A stretch of DNA of 12,107 nucleotides, taken from the NCBI GenBank assembly GCA_964441765.1, contig CAYTVI010000061.1:1-12107 (forward strand). The letters run 5' to 3'. The stretch is from Sulfurospirillum sp964441765. GTDB lineage: Bacteria; Campylobacterota; Campylobacteria; Campylobacterales; Sulfurospirillaceae. The notes beneath the pieces are model-generated. The model had not been told where the DNA came from and made no database searches. It saw nothing but the letters and a program-made list of their open reading frames with translations. The translations under genes and the position numbers were made by a program. How positions within the stretch are numbered: position 1 is the first letter of the stretch; every line of letters begins with the position of its first letter. Positions 1 through 6,165 of the stretch are shown here, piece by piece.

Positions 1-19
1 AAAATATTTCAGAATGAAA

Positions 20-46
20 GAAAAAAGAGGTTTTACAAAAACCTCT
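20..46 (-). terminator. Rho-independent terminator of trxC
   Basis: Read on the minus strand, 46-39 (AGAGGTTT) pairs with 33-26 (AAACCTCT) around a short loop, and the hairpin is followed by a run of six U (26-21). It overlaps the trxC stop codon at 35-33, so the operon ends right at the end of the coding sequence. Confidence 0.8.
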
Positions 47-455
47 CCACAAAAGCATCCAATCCCTCAGCATTCATCGCGCCACTGACTCGCTCAATTT
101 CTTTTCCCTCTTTAAAGACGATAAGGGTAGGAATGGAGCGGATTTTAAAGCGTGAGGCTAGAAATTGCTCAGCTTCGGTATCGACTTTTGCAAAAAGGAC
201 TCGAAGCGGATAGGCCCGTGCGGCTTGCTCGAAAATGGGAGCGAACATCTTGCACGGTCCACACCAAGGCGCCCAAAAATCGACGATGACGGGTACGTCG
301 GTACTCTCTAGCACGGCTTCGAGATTATCGCTGGTTAGTGCTATGGGATGTGGGTCGAGTAGGGACGTTTTGCATTTGCCACAGTTGGCTTTTTTGTAGA
401 TTTCCATTTTTGGGACGTTGTTCGTAGCAAGGCAAGAGGGACAGATGACTTTCAT
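33..455 (-). CDS. trxC: Thioredoxin 2 (TrxC), zinc-binding type
   Basis: This is a 140-residue cytoplasmic protein-disulfide reductase, close to the usual TrxC length. Residues 1-30 hold two CxxC pairs (C5/C8 and C25/C28), the zinc-binding N-terminal extension that separates TrxC from TrxA. The thioredoxin fold follows, with the active site WCGPC at 64-68 preceded by VDFWAP, and the cis-proline motif SIPT at 107-110. TrxC proteins are known to reduce target disulfides using thioredoxin reductase and often serve in oxidative stress; no reductase gene is in view. The ATG at 455 lies 3 bp after the stop of the DUF4392 gene, and its ribosome site AAGGAT lies in the end of that gene, so the two are probably translationally coupled. 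A terminator overlaps the stop. Confidence 0.95.
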   Translation of the reverse strand: MKVICPSCLATNNVPKMEIYKKANCGKCKTSLLDPHPIALTSDNLEAVLESTDVPVIVDFWAPWCGPCKMFAPIFEQAARAYPLRVLFAKVDTEAEQFLASRFKIRSIPTLIVFKEGKEIERVSGAMNAEGLDAFVERFL

Positions 456-458
456 AGT

Positions 459-1295
459 TTATCCTTTTGTTGCGTAATCTTTAAGTGCTTTTAAAATTTC
501 AGGCTCTATCTCCCACTCTTTTCCATCAACGGACATGACAGATTCTCGTTTGATGCCATCTACCGAGCCTTTTTCAACGATGAAAGAGAGGTACGCTTCG
601 ACTTCTTCAAAGGTGGGCAGAAGATTTACATGTAAAACCCGCTCAAGCTCAGCGATGAAGCCATACCCTCCCCAGTTTGATACGGATGCGATGATGGCAT
701 GGTCGCATGTCGTGACACAGTAGTCGTGAAAATACTCTTTGTTTTGAAGCACACTTGCAAAATTGCCCATGCCCACTTCATTGCCTCCATCGCCGATAGC
801 GATGCTGAGCGCACTTTTTGCACCAAGTGTGAAAAGCTCATCCACAGGTGCGGTAAACTCTTTGATGTTCACACCTCTGGAGTTGAGGTAAAGCCCCTCT
901 TTGTTTTGACCGCATCGCTCGATAGAAAGGTGTGCGATGGGTTTATGCGTTTGCAAAAGTGCTTCGTATTCGCTTACATGTAACCCTTCAAAAGGGATGT
1001 AGCGTGTTTGAATATCAGGAAAATAGCCCTCACAAAATGCATCGGTGATGATGATGGGTGTGTAGCCTAGTTTTTCAAAACTTTTGGCTAAAAAGTAGGC
1101 TCCCAAAGGACCATCGGTTTCGGCAAAGCCTGCAACATAAAAGCCTGTGTAGATGAAAATAGTGCCTTTATCACATTTTAAAAAAGCCTCTACAGCTTTG
1201 CGTGTATGCTCATGGGGAAAATGTGCTTGGATAATGTCCATATGACGCGTTGAGTGTTGGAGAACAATATCTTCGATGGTGCTAAACGGATGCAT
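459..1295 (-). CDS. DUF4392 / D-glutamate cyclase-like C-terminal domain protein
   Basis: The 278-residue soluble protein consists of one DUF4392 (GLUCM_C) domain. Visible motifs are ETDGP at 59-63 in a glycine-rich N-terminal segment, SIERCGQNKEG at 124-134, GDGGNEVGMGN at 168-178 and SNWGGYG at 206-212, all typical of the family. In mammals this domain forms the C-terminal half of DGLUCY, a mitochondrial protein reported to convert D-glutamate to 5-oxo-D-proline. The N-terminal (DUF1445) half is encoded by the divergent gene starting at 1376, 80 bp away. This supports a role in D-glutamate or oxoproline metabolism, but which half does which chemistry cannot be read from sequence. The ATG at 1295 is preceded by AAAGG that overlaps a TTTACATGTAAA palindrome. 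Two further copies of the palindrome core lie inside the gene. trxC follows in the same operon. Confidence 0.85.
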   Translation of the reverse strand: MHPFSTIEDIVLQHSTRHMDIIQAHFPHEHTRKAVEAFLKCDKGTIFIYTGFYVAGFAETDGPLGAYFLAKSFEKLGYTPIIITDAFCEGYFPDIQTRYIPFEGLHVSEYEALLQTHKPIAHLSIERCGQNKEGLYLNSRGVNIKEFTAPVDELFTLGAKSALSIAIGDGGNEVGMGNFASVLQNKEYFHDYCVTTCDHAIIASVSNWGGYGFIAELERVLHVNLLPTFEEVEAYLSFIVEKGSVDGIKRESVMSVDGKEWEIEPEILKALKDYATKG

Positions 1296-1302
1296 AAAAA
1301 CC

Positions 1303-1314
1303 TTTACATGTAAA
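1303..1314. promoter_or_regulatory. TTTACATGTAAA palindrome in divergent promoter region
   Basis: A perfect 12-bp palindrome lies in the 80-bp gap between the two D-glutamate-cyclase-type genes. One end supplies the AAAGG of the minus-strand DUF4392 ribosome site, so a protein bound here could affect that gene. It is one of nine TTACATGTAA copies in the window; its function is unknown. Confidence 0.5.
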
Positions 1315-1329
1315 AATTAGATGAGAACC

Positions 1330-1353
1330 ATTGTACTAAAAACTTGCTACAAT
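1330..1353. promoter_or_regulatory. Divergent promoter pair
   Basis: On the plus strand an extended -10 (TG at 1345-1346, then TACAAT at 1348-1353) sits 22 bp before the ATG of the DUF1445 gene. On the minus strand TACAAT (1335-1330) sits 34 bp before the DUF4392 ATG. No good -35 is visible for either, which is normal for Campylobacterota. The two promoters are nearly back to back and could be co-regulated. Confidence 0.5.
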
Positions 1354-1375
1354 TCTACCTAAAAAAGGATACAAG

Positions 1376-2143
1376 ATGACACCAAAAGCGTTGCGTGCTC
1401 TTATTGCCAAGGGTGAATTTGAAAGACCCACAGCGGGTGAATGCCCTGGATACATTCAGATGAACATGGTCGCTCTGCCACGTGTTTATGCTAAACGTTT
1501 TGAAGCCTTTGCGAAAGCCAATTCAAAAGCGATTCCTGTTTTAGAGATTATTGATGAGGGACATCACTCTAAGGTATTAGCACCTGGGGCAGATATCTTG
1601 CGTGAAATCCCAAAGTATAATATTTTGCGCAATGGCGTGGTGGTTGAGACGGTGAAAGATATTAGCGCCTATGCCAATGAAGATTTGGTTTTTTTCCTTA
1701 TTGGGTGTAGCTTTTCGTTTGAAAATGCGCTCATTGAGAACGGTATGCCGCTTCGTCATGTGGATGAACAAAAAAATGTGGCGATGTATCGAACCAATAT
1801 CAAACTCACTCCTGTTGAAGGCTTTGAAGGTGAGATGGTGGTGAGTATGCGTCCTATCAAAAAAGAAAAAGTTGCCGATGCGTGTGTAGTGACAAGCCAC
1901 TTTCCTCAAATGCACGGCTCACCCATTCATGTGGGGTATCCAGAGATGATAGGCATTAACGATGTTGCAAATCCTGATTATGGGGACGCGGTTGAGATAA
2001 AAGCCGATGAGATTCCACTTTTTTGGCCCTGTGGCGTAACACCGCAAAATGTGATTTCAGGGCTTAAACTGCCTTTTGCCATCACCCATGCCCCTGGGCA
2101 TATGTTTGTCACCGATAAAAAAGACAGCGAATACTACGAATAA
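1376..2143 (+). CDS. DUF1445 family protein (D-glutamate cyclase / putative hydro-lyase)
   Basis: The 255-residue protein has the full length and motifs of the DUF1445 family, annotated as putative hydro-lyase or D-glutamate cyclase. Motifs include ERPTAG at 16-21 followed by PGYIQMN, GCSFSFE at 110-116, HGSPIHVG at 180-187, FWPCGVTPQ at 216-224 and ITHAPGHMFVTD at 236-247. There is no signal peptide or membrane segment, so it is cytoplasmic. In mammals this domain is the N-terminal half of DGLUCY, which converts D-glutamate to 5-oxoproline; the C-terminal half is the divergent neighbour. The ATG at 1376 follows AAAAAAGGA with good spacing. The convergent deacetylase gene ends only 5 bp downstream and no terminator is visible between them. 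The family is clear; the exact reaction of the bacterial protein is not proven. Confidence 0.88.
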   Translation: MTPKALRALIAKGEFERPTAGECPGYIQMNMVALPRVYAKRFEAFAKANSKAIPVLEIIDEGHHSKVLAPGADILREIPKYNILRNGVVVETVKDISAYANEDLVFFLIGCSFSFENALIENGMPLRHVDEQKNVAMYRTNIKLTPVEGFEGEMVVSMRPIKKEKVADACVVTSHFPQMHGSPIHVGYPEMIGINDVANPDYGDAVEIKADEIPLFWPCGVTPQNVISGLKLPFAITHAPGHMFVTDKKDSEYYE

Positions 2144-2148
2144 AATCT

Positions 2149-3033
2149 TTAAAACGCTTCTTGAATTGGCGAGAAATGATAGTTTTTTATCAGCTCAGGA
2201 AGCATTTTTTCTAACATCTCTATCCCTAAGGGCTCATTTTTGTTCCCATGCACAAGGATAAAACTTCCCTCTTTGATAGGCTCAGACTTTGCCACCCACG
2301 CATCCGCACTTAAAGGAATGAGAAAAAAACGCTCTTTGAGTGCTTTCATCAAAGAAGCATTGGCTTTTAGACCTGGAAAGCGAAAAAAGATAGAGGGTGT
2401 TACACCGTGTTCTATCAAAGTTTGTTCTAACCCCAAAATCTCTTTTTCCACATCGGTACTAGGGTGAAGCATAAAATTTTCATGTTCTTTTAAATGAGGG
2501 TCATAAAAATGGGTGTGCGTGTGGTTGACCCATGTGATGGAGAGCTTGGGATGAGATTTAAGTGCTTCAAAAGATGCTTCATGGTTTTTTATCCACCCTG
2601 AACTCACCGCAATCGCGATAGGTGTTTTTGCCTGATACGCGCTTACGTATTCGGTAAATGCCTGCTCATAACCACGCTTGCGTGAGGGACACAAATCCAT
2701 CGTAAGGTAAATCGCTCCATCTTTTTGTGACATCGCATGTGCCAAACCTCCTTTTACATGTAAAGAGGTTGCATAGTGCAAAGCGCGTGCCAAAGGGGTT
2801 TTGTAAAAAGCTTCATCAAGGGGAAAAAGGCTTGAATGTTCAAGTGGCGCAAGGGTTGTTTGAAAGGTTTGCGTATGAGTGATGAGGTAATAGCGTTCAT
2901 GGTTTTTTAAAAAAGTACGTGAGACAAGGTAGCGTTCATTTCCGTGGAGATATTGTTTTATAAAAGGCTCATACGCTTCGATGCTAAACAAAGGAAGCAC
3001 AAAACCAAAGAGCAAAAAAAGAACTTTGAACAT
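2149..3033 (-). CDS. Exported polysaccharide deacetylase-like protein (NodB fold)
   Basis: The start is placed at ATG 3033 because GAAAGGAG (3046-3039) lies 5 nt before it; an upstream TTG at 3048 would include that ribosome site. The resulting protein has 294 residues. Residues 1-19 form a hydrophobic signal peptide or anchor. The NodB-type domain occupies about 105-290: motif 1 TMDLCPS (111-117), motif 2 HTHTH (171-175, the metal-binding HxxxH), motif 3 RFPG (218-221), DAW (244-246) and VHGN (261-264). The catalytic-base Asp113 is present, but the second Asp of the usual TFDDG is Leu114, so metal binding may be altered. The family removes N- or O-acetyl groups from cell-wall or surface sugars; the substrate here is unknown. 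Its 5' end abuts the inverted-repeat element at 3047-3315, which probably supplies its promoter. Confidence 0.82.
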   Translation of the reverse strand: MFKVLFLLFGFVLPLFSIEAYEPFIKQYLHGNERYLVSRTFLKNHERYYLITHTQTFQTTLAPLEHSSLFPLDEAFYKTPLARALHYATSLHVKGGLAHAMSQKDGAIYLTMDLCPSRKRGYEQAFTEYVSAYQAKTPIAIAVSSGWIKNHEASFEALKSHPKLSITWVNHTHTHFYDPHLKEHENFMLHPSTDVEKEILGLEQTLIEHGVTPSIFFRFPGLKANASLMKALKERFFLIPLSADAWVAKSEPIKEGSFILVHGNKNEPLGIEMLEKMLPELIKNYHFSPIQEAF

Positions 3034-3046
3034 GTTCACTCCTTTC

Positions 3047-3315
3047 AACTGACCTTAGATACTATTTATACGTTTACACAAAACAAAAAGGGATTAGATG
3101 CTAGGCAGATTTTTGAGGCATAGCTAAAGCTATGGCGATGAAATCTAACAACGCAGATAGTTTCTTTTTGTTTTGCCCATGGGGTGAGCTTTCATCAACA
3201 CATATGCGTCGTTAAGATAACTTCGATTTAGCTTTGGCTAAGCCTTTGTTATCTTGCCTAGCCTCTGTAGTGATTAAAGCTCATGCAAACGTATAAATAG
3301 TATCTAAGGTCAGTT
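3047..3315. repeat. MITE-like palindromic element with 29-bp terminal inverted repeats
   Basis: The two ends, 3047-3075 and 3287-3315, are perfect inverted repeats of 29 bp (outer end AACTGACCTTAG). The inside is also symmetrical. A left arm is closed by CAAAACAAAAAG (3079-3090) pairing with 3164-3175, with an inner CATAGC/GCTATG hairpin at 3119-3134. A right arm is closed by 3185-3197 pairing with 3271-3283 at 12 of 13 positions, with AAGATAAC (3214-3221) pairing with 3248-3255. GCTAGGCA at 3100 recurs inverted at 3255-3262, and the sequences following each copy resemble one another, so the halves are diverged inverted copies. CCCATGGG marks the centre at 3176-3183. No ORF of note is inside, and I see no clear target-site duplication. 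It could be a miniature inverted-repeat transposable element, a structured RNA, or an invertible segment. Confidence 0.75.
3065..3070 (-). promoter_or_regulatory. Possible -10 box for the deacetylase gene inside the terminal repeat
   Basis: On the minus strand the left terminal repeat reads TATAAA at 3070-3065, about 32 bp before the ATG at 3033. This spacing fits a promoter with a short leader. Because the repeat is inverted, the right end carries the same hexamer facing outward (3292-3297). No -35 is convincing. Confidence 0.35.
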
Positions 3316-3351
3316 AAAAAGAATTTTAGCTTTTTTTTGTCAAAAAATGAT

Positions 3352-3357
3352 TATAAT
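3352..3357 (+). promoter_or_regulatory. Promoter -10 of the 3389 operon
   Basis: A perfect TATAAT lies 31 bp before the ATG at 3389, downstream of a T-rich stretch around 3331-3338. It is outside the inverted-repeat element, so inversion or excision of that element would leave it in place. Confidence 0.6.
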
Positions 3358-3388
3358 TCCTACACTATATTTCTTGTGAGAATGGAAA

Positions 3389-3640
3389 ATGACCGTTAAC
3401 GAAGCGATTTTAGAGATGCGTTACAGTGGTATCCCTGAAGAGGATATTGAAGATATCATTGAGATATGTAAAACCAGAGGCTTGAAGCCCCAAATCATGG
3501 ATCAAGAGCTGGAAAAAAGAGGGCTTGAAAAAGTATTTGAGTTAGAATACGACGCAAGTGAGAGTTGGTTTGATGGGGGAGCAAGTGCTTCTGCACATAA
3601 ACCTGCCAATAAACTCGGGGTCGAAAAGGAAAAAAAATAG
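3389..3640 (+). CDS. Small conserved-looking protein of unknown function
   Basis: I do not recognise this 83-residue protein. Residues 1-50 are rich in acidic residues and predicted helix (EEDIEDIIEICKTRG at 17-31 reads as an amphipathic helix); the C-terminal third is low in hydrophobic residues and ends in a charged, probably disordered tail (EKEKK). There are no cysteine clusters beyond a single Cys, no signal peptide and no membrane segment. A TATAAT box lies upstream, and the stop codon touches the start of the SnoaL-like gene, so the two form one transcription unit. That it is a real gene is supported by the promoter, the direct junction with the next gene and typical codon use, though the ribosome site (GAGAATGGA) is weak. 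Confidence 0.7.
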   Translation: MTVNEAILEMRYSGIPEEDIEDIIEICKTRGLKPQIMDQELEKRGLEKVFELEYDASESWFDGGASASAHKPANKLGVEKEKK

Positions 3641-4054
3641 ATGGCAAAACAACCACGACAAATCATCGAAGAGTACTATGAAGTCCTTTGGAATGACAAA
3701 AAATTAGACCAAGCGCACAAGTTTTTACATTCTACGCTTAACTTTAGAGGCTCTTTGGGGATGAGAGTGGAGGGAATTAACGCTTTTTGCGACTATGCTA
3801 AGATGCTTTTTAGTGCCTTTCCAAATCTCTATCATGTCATCGAAGACGTGGTGGTTGAAGGCGATAAAATCGCTGTCAGACTTGTTTACACAGGAACACA
3901 CAGTGGAAAACTTTTTGGGTTTGAGCCTACGGGAAATCGCATCCGCTACTCAGGAGCCTCTTTTTTCAAAATCGAAAATGAAAAAATCGTCGATGCGTGG
4001 GTCTTAGGCGACTTGAACGCACTTTATGGACAATTAACTACGTCTGAGCACTAA
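3641..4054 (+). CDS. SnoaL-like / ester cyclase family protein (NTF2 fold)
   Basis: The 137-residue protein has the length and pattern of the SnoaL-like polyketide cyclase / ester cyclase group within the NTF2-like superfamily. Helical residues 5-30 are followed by a cone-shaped sheet with the family signature GTHSGKLFGFEPTG at 87-100, then the strand SGASFFKIENEKIVDAW and a terminal LNALYGQL. Proteins of this fold are small pocket proteins, some of them isomerases or cyclases, many without known substrate; no function can be assigned here. The ATG directly follows the TAG of the preceding small gene, with AAAAGGA just upstream in that gene, so they are coupled. The stop overlaps by 4 bp with the convergent transporter gene (4051-4054); no terminator lies between. 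Confidence 0.8.
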   Translation: MAKQPRQIIEEYYEVLWNDKKLDQAHKFLHSTLNFRGSLGMRVEGINAFCDYAKMLFSAFPNLYHVIEDVVVEGDKIAVRLVYTGTHSGKLFGFEPTGNRIRYSGASFFKIENEKIVDAWVLGDLNALYGQLTTSEH

Positions 4055-4914
4055 TTTTTAGCTCTTTTAGACGCGGTATTTGCTTTTTTAGCATAAATTA
4101 CTAACGTTATCACGATAATTCCTCCGCCAATTAACGTGGAGGAATGCATCGCTTCACCCAGAAAAATCCACACCCACACAGGCGCTAAAAGTGTTTCAAT
4201 AATCGTAAGTAAGGTTACATCGGTGGAGGGTAACACTTTGGTTCCAAGACCGATGAGAAGACGCGAAATCGGTGTCAAAATAGCTCCCATAAAGAAGACA
4301 ACACCCAACGAGTAAGCATCAGGCAATACAATAGAAGATGTGACAAATGCCAAACATGATGCCATCAAGCCACCAGCGCCAATGCACGCTAAACGACTCA
4401 CCTCCTTATAGCGCTCCAAAACAGAAAAAAGCGATGAAAAAGAGAGCACACATAAAAAAGCATAGAGGTTACCTTTCATCGTTCCCATGTCCAAATCGTT
4501 GTATAAAATAAATGTAAGTCCAATAAAGACAAAGAAAGTTGCAACAAAAAGACGCTTGGGCGCTTTGGTTCCAAAAAGAAAAAAGCCTATGAGCGCACTC
4601 ACCAGTGGTGCGGTGCTTAAGATAAACACAGCACTTGCCACACTGGTATTTTTAATGGCAAGAATAAAAAAGAGATTGCTCACCCCCATAAAAAGTGCAC
4701 TTAGAAAGATAGGTCTAAAAGAGCTTTTATAAAGTGCTACGAGTTTTGTTCTAAGTTGTATCCATAACATAAGATGTGTGGAAGCAAACATAAAAAGTCC
4801 AAAATAAAATGTAACATTTTGAGCTGGGATGGAGGTGAGCTTAATGAGCAATGACTCAAAGCTCATCAGCACCACACCAAGAATGGTGAGTGCCAATGCT
4901 TTTGCGTAACTCAT
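4051..4914 (-). CDS. EamA/DMT superfamily permease
   Basis: The 287-residue, strongly hydrophobic inner-membrane protein has about ten transmembrane helices arranged as two EamA repeats (roughly 6-138 and 148-275). The second repeat carries the usual helix pair around ETLLAPVWVWIFLGE, and the C-terminus ends in a basic cytosolic tail (KKANTASKRAKN). Members of the drug/metabolite transporter superfamily move small metabolites such as amino acids or nucleotides, often outward; substrate cannot be predicted from sequence alone. The ATG overlaps the stop of the VF530-type gene by 4 bp (4911-4914), so it is the third gene of the SDR operon. Confidence 0.9.
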   Translation of the reverse strand: MSYAKALALTILGVVLMSFESLLIKLTSIPAQNVTFYFGLFMFASTHLMLWIQLRTKLVALYKSSFRPIFLSALFMGVSNLFFILAIKNTSVASAVFILSTAPLVSALIGFFLFGTKAPKRLFVATFFVFIGLTFILYNDLDMGTMKGNLYAFLCVLSFSSLFSVLERYKEVSRLACIGAGGLMASCLAFVTSSIVLPDAYSLGVVFFMGAILTPISRLLIGLGTKVLPSTDVTLLTIIETLLAPVWVWIFLGEAMHSSTLIGGGIIVITLVIYAKKANTASKRAKN

Positions 4915-5141
4915 GGAAGATGCTTTTGTTTGTACGCGATGTAGAATTTTTCCAGTTTTTCACGTGCCCATGGGGTTTTGCGAAAGAATTTGAGACTAGA
5001 ATTGAGGCTTGGCTTTTCGTGAAAACAGTTTACATGTAAAGCATTATCCAACCCTTCCCAACCATAATGCGCGTGTAATTCAGTAATCATTTTTTCTAAG
5101 GTAATGCCGTGTAAAAGAGCGTGAGGCTTTGGTGCTTGCAT
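4911..5141 (-). CDS. VF530 family (DUF2132) putative DNA-binding protein
   Basis: The start is set at ATG 5141, giving 76 residues, the usual family length. It lies 2 bp after the stop of the SDR gene and follows GGAG in the end of that gene; an upstream GTG at 5174 would add 11 residues that fit the family poorly. Visible family features are LHGITLEKMITELHAHYGWEGL near the N-terminus (split here as LHGITLEKMI and HYGWEGL), then NCFHEKPSLNSSLKFFRKTP and WAREKLEKFY. The family is named after a Vibrio fischeri protein of known structure described as DNA-binding; its cellular role is unknown. A TTTACATGTAAA palindrome at 5029-5040 lies inside, read as Leu-His-Val-Asn. It is the middle gene of an operon with the SDR and the DMT permease. 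Confidence 0.85.
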   Translation of the reverse strand: MQAPKPHALLHGITLEKMITELHAHYGWEGLDNALHVNCFHEKPSLNSSLKFFRKTPWAREKLEKFYIAYKQKHLP

Positions 5142-5143
5142 GT

Positions 5144-5896
5144 TTAATTGCGCTCCACAAATAACCCGCCGCACGTTTGCATGGTTGGCATAATCTCGAT
5201 GGTGTTGACATTGACATGTTGTGGAAGCTGTGAGAGAGTGAAAATTGTATTGGCAATATCTTCTTTATCAAGCGCCTTAGTTCCTTTGTAAATACTAGCA
5301 GCTTTTTCATCATCGCCTTTAAAACGGACATTGGAAAATTCTGTCTCTGCAAATCCAGGTTCAATATTGGTGACACGAATGTTGGTTCCTCGAAGGTCGG
5401 TGCGAAGGTTGAGTGAAAATTGTCTCACAAAGGCTTTGGTCGCTCCATAGACATTTCCTCCCTCATACGGCCAGTTTCCCGCAATACTTCCAAGGTTGAA
5501 GATATATCCATTTTTACGCTCCACCATAATAGGCAGTACCGCTTTTGTAACATATAAAAGCCCTTTAATATTCGTATCTATCATCGTCTCCCAATCATCC
5601 AAATCGGCTTCAGGTGCACGCCCAAGACCAAGAGCAAGGCCAGCGTTATTGACCAAAATATCAATATTTTTATAAGCAGATGGCAAAGTATCAATCGCTT
5701 CAAAAACGGCTTTTTTATCGCTGACGTCAAAGCAAAGGCTCAAAATGTTAGCCTCTGGAAAGCGTGCTTTGAAGGCATCTAGTCTTTCTTTCCTGCGTCC
5801 TGTGATGATGAGGGTATAACCTTCTTTAACAAAACGCTCCGCTGTTGCTTCTCCAAAACCAGATGTTGCACCGGTAATTAAAACAATTTTTGACAT
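5144..5896 (-). CDS. ydfG: YdfG-like short-chain dehydrogenase (3-hydroxy acid / malonic semialdehyde reductase)
   Basis: With the start at ATG 5896 the protein has 250 residues, as expected for a classical short-chain dehydrogenase. It shows the NADP-type Rossmann motif TGATSGFG (8-15) followed by the basic pair GRR (33-35), NNAG (83-86), Ser137 in GSIAG, and the catalytic Tyr150 and Lys154 in YGATK. Long stretches such as DWETMIDTN, GGNVYGATKAFVRQFSLNLR and TEFSNVRFKGDD match what I know of E. coli YdfG, an NADP-dependent reductase of malonic semialdehyde and oxidant of L-allo-threonine and serine. Three ATG codons lie in tandem (5902, 5899, 5896); AAAGG is too close to the first, so the third or second is used. 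First gene of a three-gene operon. Confidence 0.9.
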   Translation of the reverse strand: MSKIVLITGATSGFGEATAERFVKEGYTLIITGRRKERLDAFKARFPEANILSLCFDVSDKKAVFEAIDTLPSAYKNIDILVNNAGLALGLGRAPEADLDDWETMIDTNIKGLLYVTKAVLPIMVERKNGYIFNLGSIAGNWPYEGGNVYGATKAFVRQFSLNLRTDLRGTNIRVTNIEPGFAETEFSNVRFKGDDEKAASIYKGTKALDKEDIANTIFTLSQLPQHVNVNTIEIMPTMQTCGGLFVERN

Positions 5897-5924
5897 CATC
5901 ATCCTTTGTATTTTTATTTTTGAC

Positions 5925-5932
5925 ATTATACA
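5925..5932 (-). promoter_or_regulatory. Promoter -10 of the ydfG-like operon
   Basis: On the minus strand TATAAT occupies 5930-5925, preceded by TG as an extended -10, about 29 bp before the ATG at 5896. No clear -35 is seen. Confidence 0.6.
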
Positions 5933-6033
5933 ACGTTTTAAAATGATACGTTTTGTAACGCTTTGAAAAAGAGTCAAAAAGAGAATAAAAACTAAATAAT
6001 GCCTTAAAATAGGCAATTTTGATGAGTGTTTTT

Positions 6034-6061
6034 AGTTTTTCACACAAACTGTGTAAAAATT
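6034..6061. promoter_or_regulatory. Dyad symmetry in the divergent ydfG-RHH intergenic region
   Basis: ACACA at 6042-6046 pairs with TGTGT at 6050-6054, and the flanking TTTTT (6036-6040) pairs with AAAAA (6055-6059) with one bulged C. No U-run follows on either strand, so an operator is more likely than a terminator. The rest of the 5897-6165 gap is AT-rich; apart from the ydfG promoter and the GTACTACT box I see nothing in it. Confidence 0.4.
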
Positions 6062-6117
6062 CATCACATTTATTTGCACAAAATTTGAAAAATTGTACTA
6101 AGATTTTCTTGTTGAAG

Positions 6118-6146
6118 AAAAAGTACTACTTTTAGTATTCCTAAAT
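6118..6146 (+). promoter_or_regulatory. Candidate RHH operator, copy 1 (GTACTACT box)
   Basis: The box carries AGTACTACTTTTAGTATTCC and then TAAAT. It matches 11718-11746 upstream of putA at 26 of 29 positions. It is made of two direct half-sites 12 bp apart (GTACTACT at 6124?-6130 region and the degenerate GTATTCCT at 6135-6142). It ends 19 bp before the GTG of the RHH gene, so it overlaps the place where the -10 must lie, fitting autorepression. The first half-site is at 6123-6130. Confidence 0.65.
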
Positions 6147-6165
6147 CTTGTATAAAGGAGTCGGT

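Noticed and set aside
699..983. Plus-strand open frame of 94 codons inside the DUF4392 gene
   Set aside because: Antisense to a clear family protein, with no ribosome site and no recognisable product.
1331..1340. TTGTACTAAA near the D-glutamate-cyclase promoters as a third RHH box
   Set aside because: Only the GTACTA core is shared, there is no second half-site at 12 bp, and the bases overlap a plausible minus-strand -10.
5886..5926. Direct repeat ATTTTTGACAT at 5886-5896 and 5916-5926 around the ydfG start
   Set aside because: One copy is the start of the coding sequence and the other overlaps the -10; AT-rich and only 11 bp, so no function is claimed.
6095..6100. GTACTA 23 bp upstream of the first RHH box as an extra half-site
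   Set aside because: Too short to separate from chance in AT-rich DNA and lacks the flanking CT and TTT of the other half-sites.
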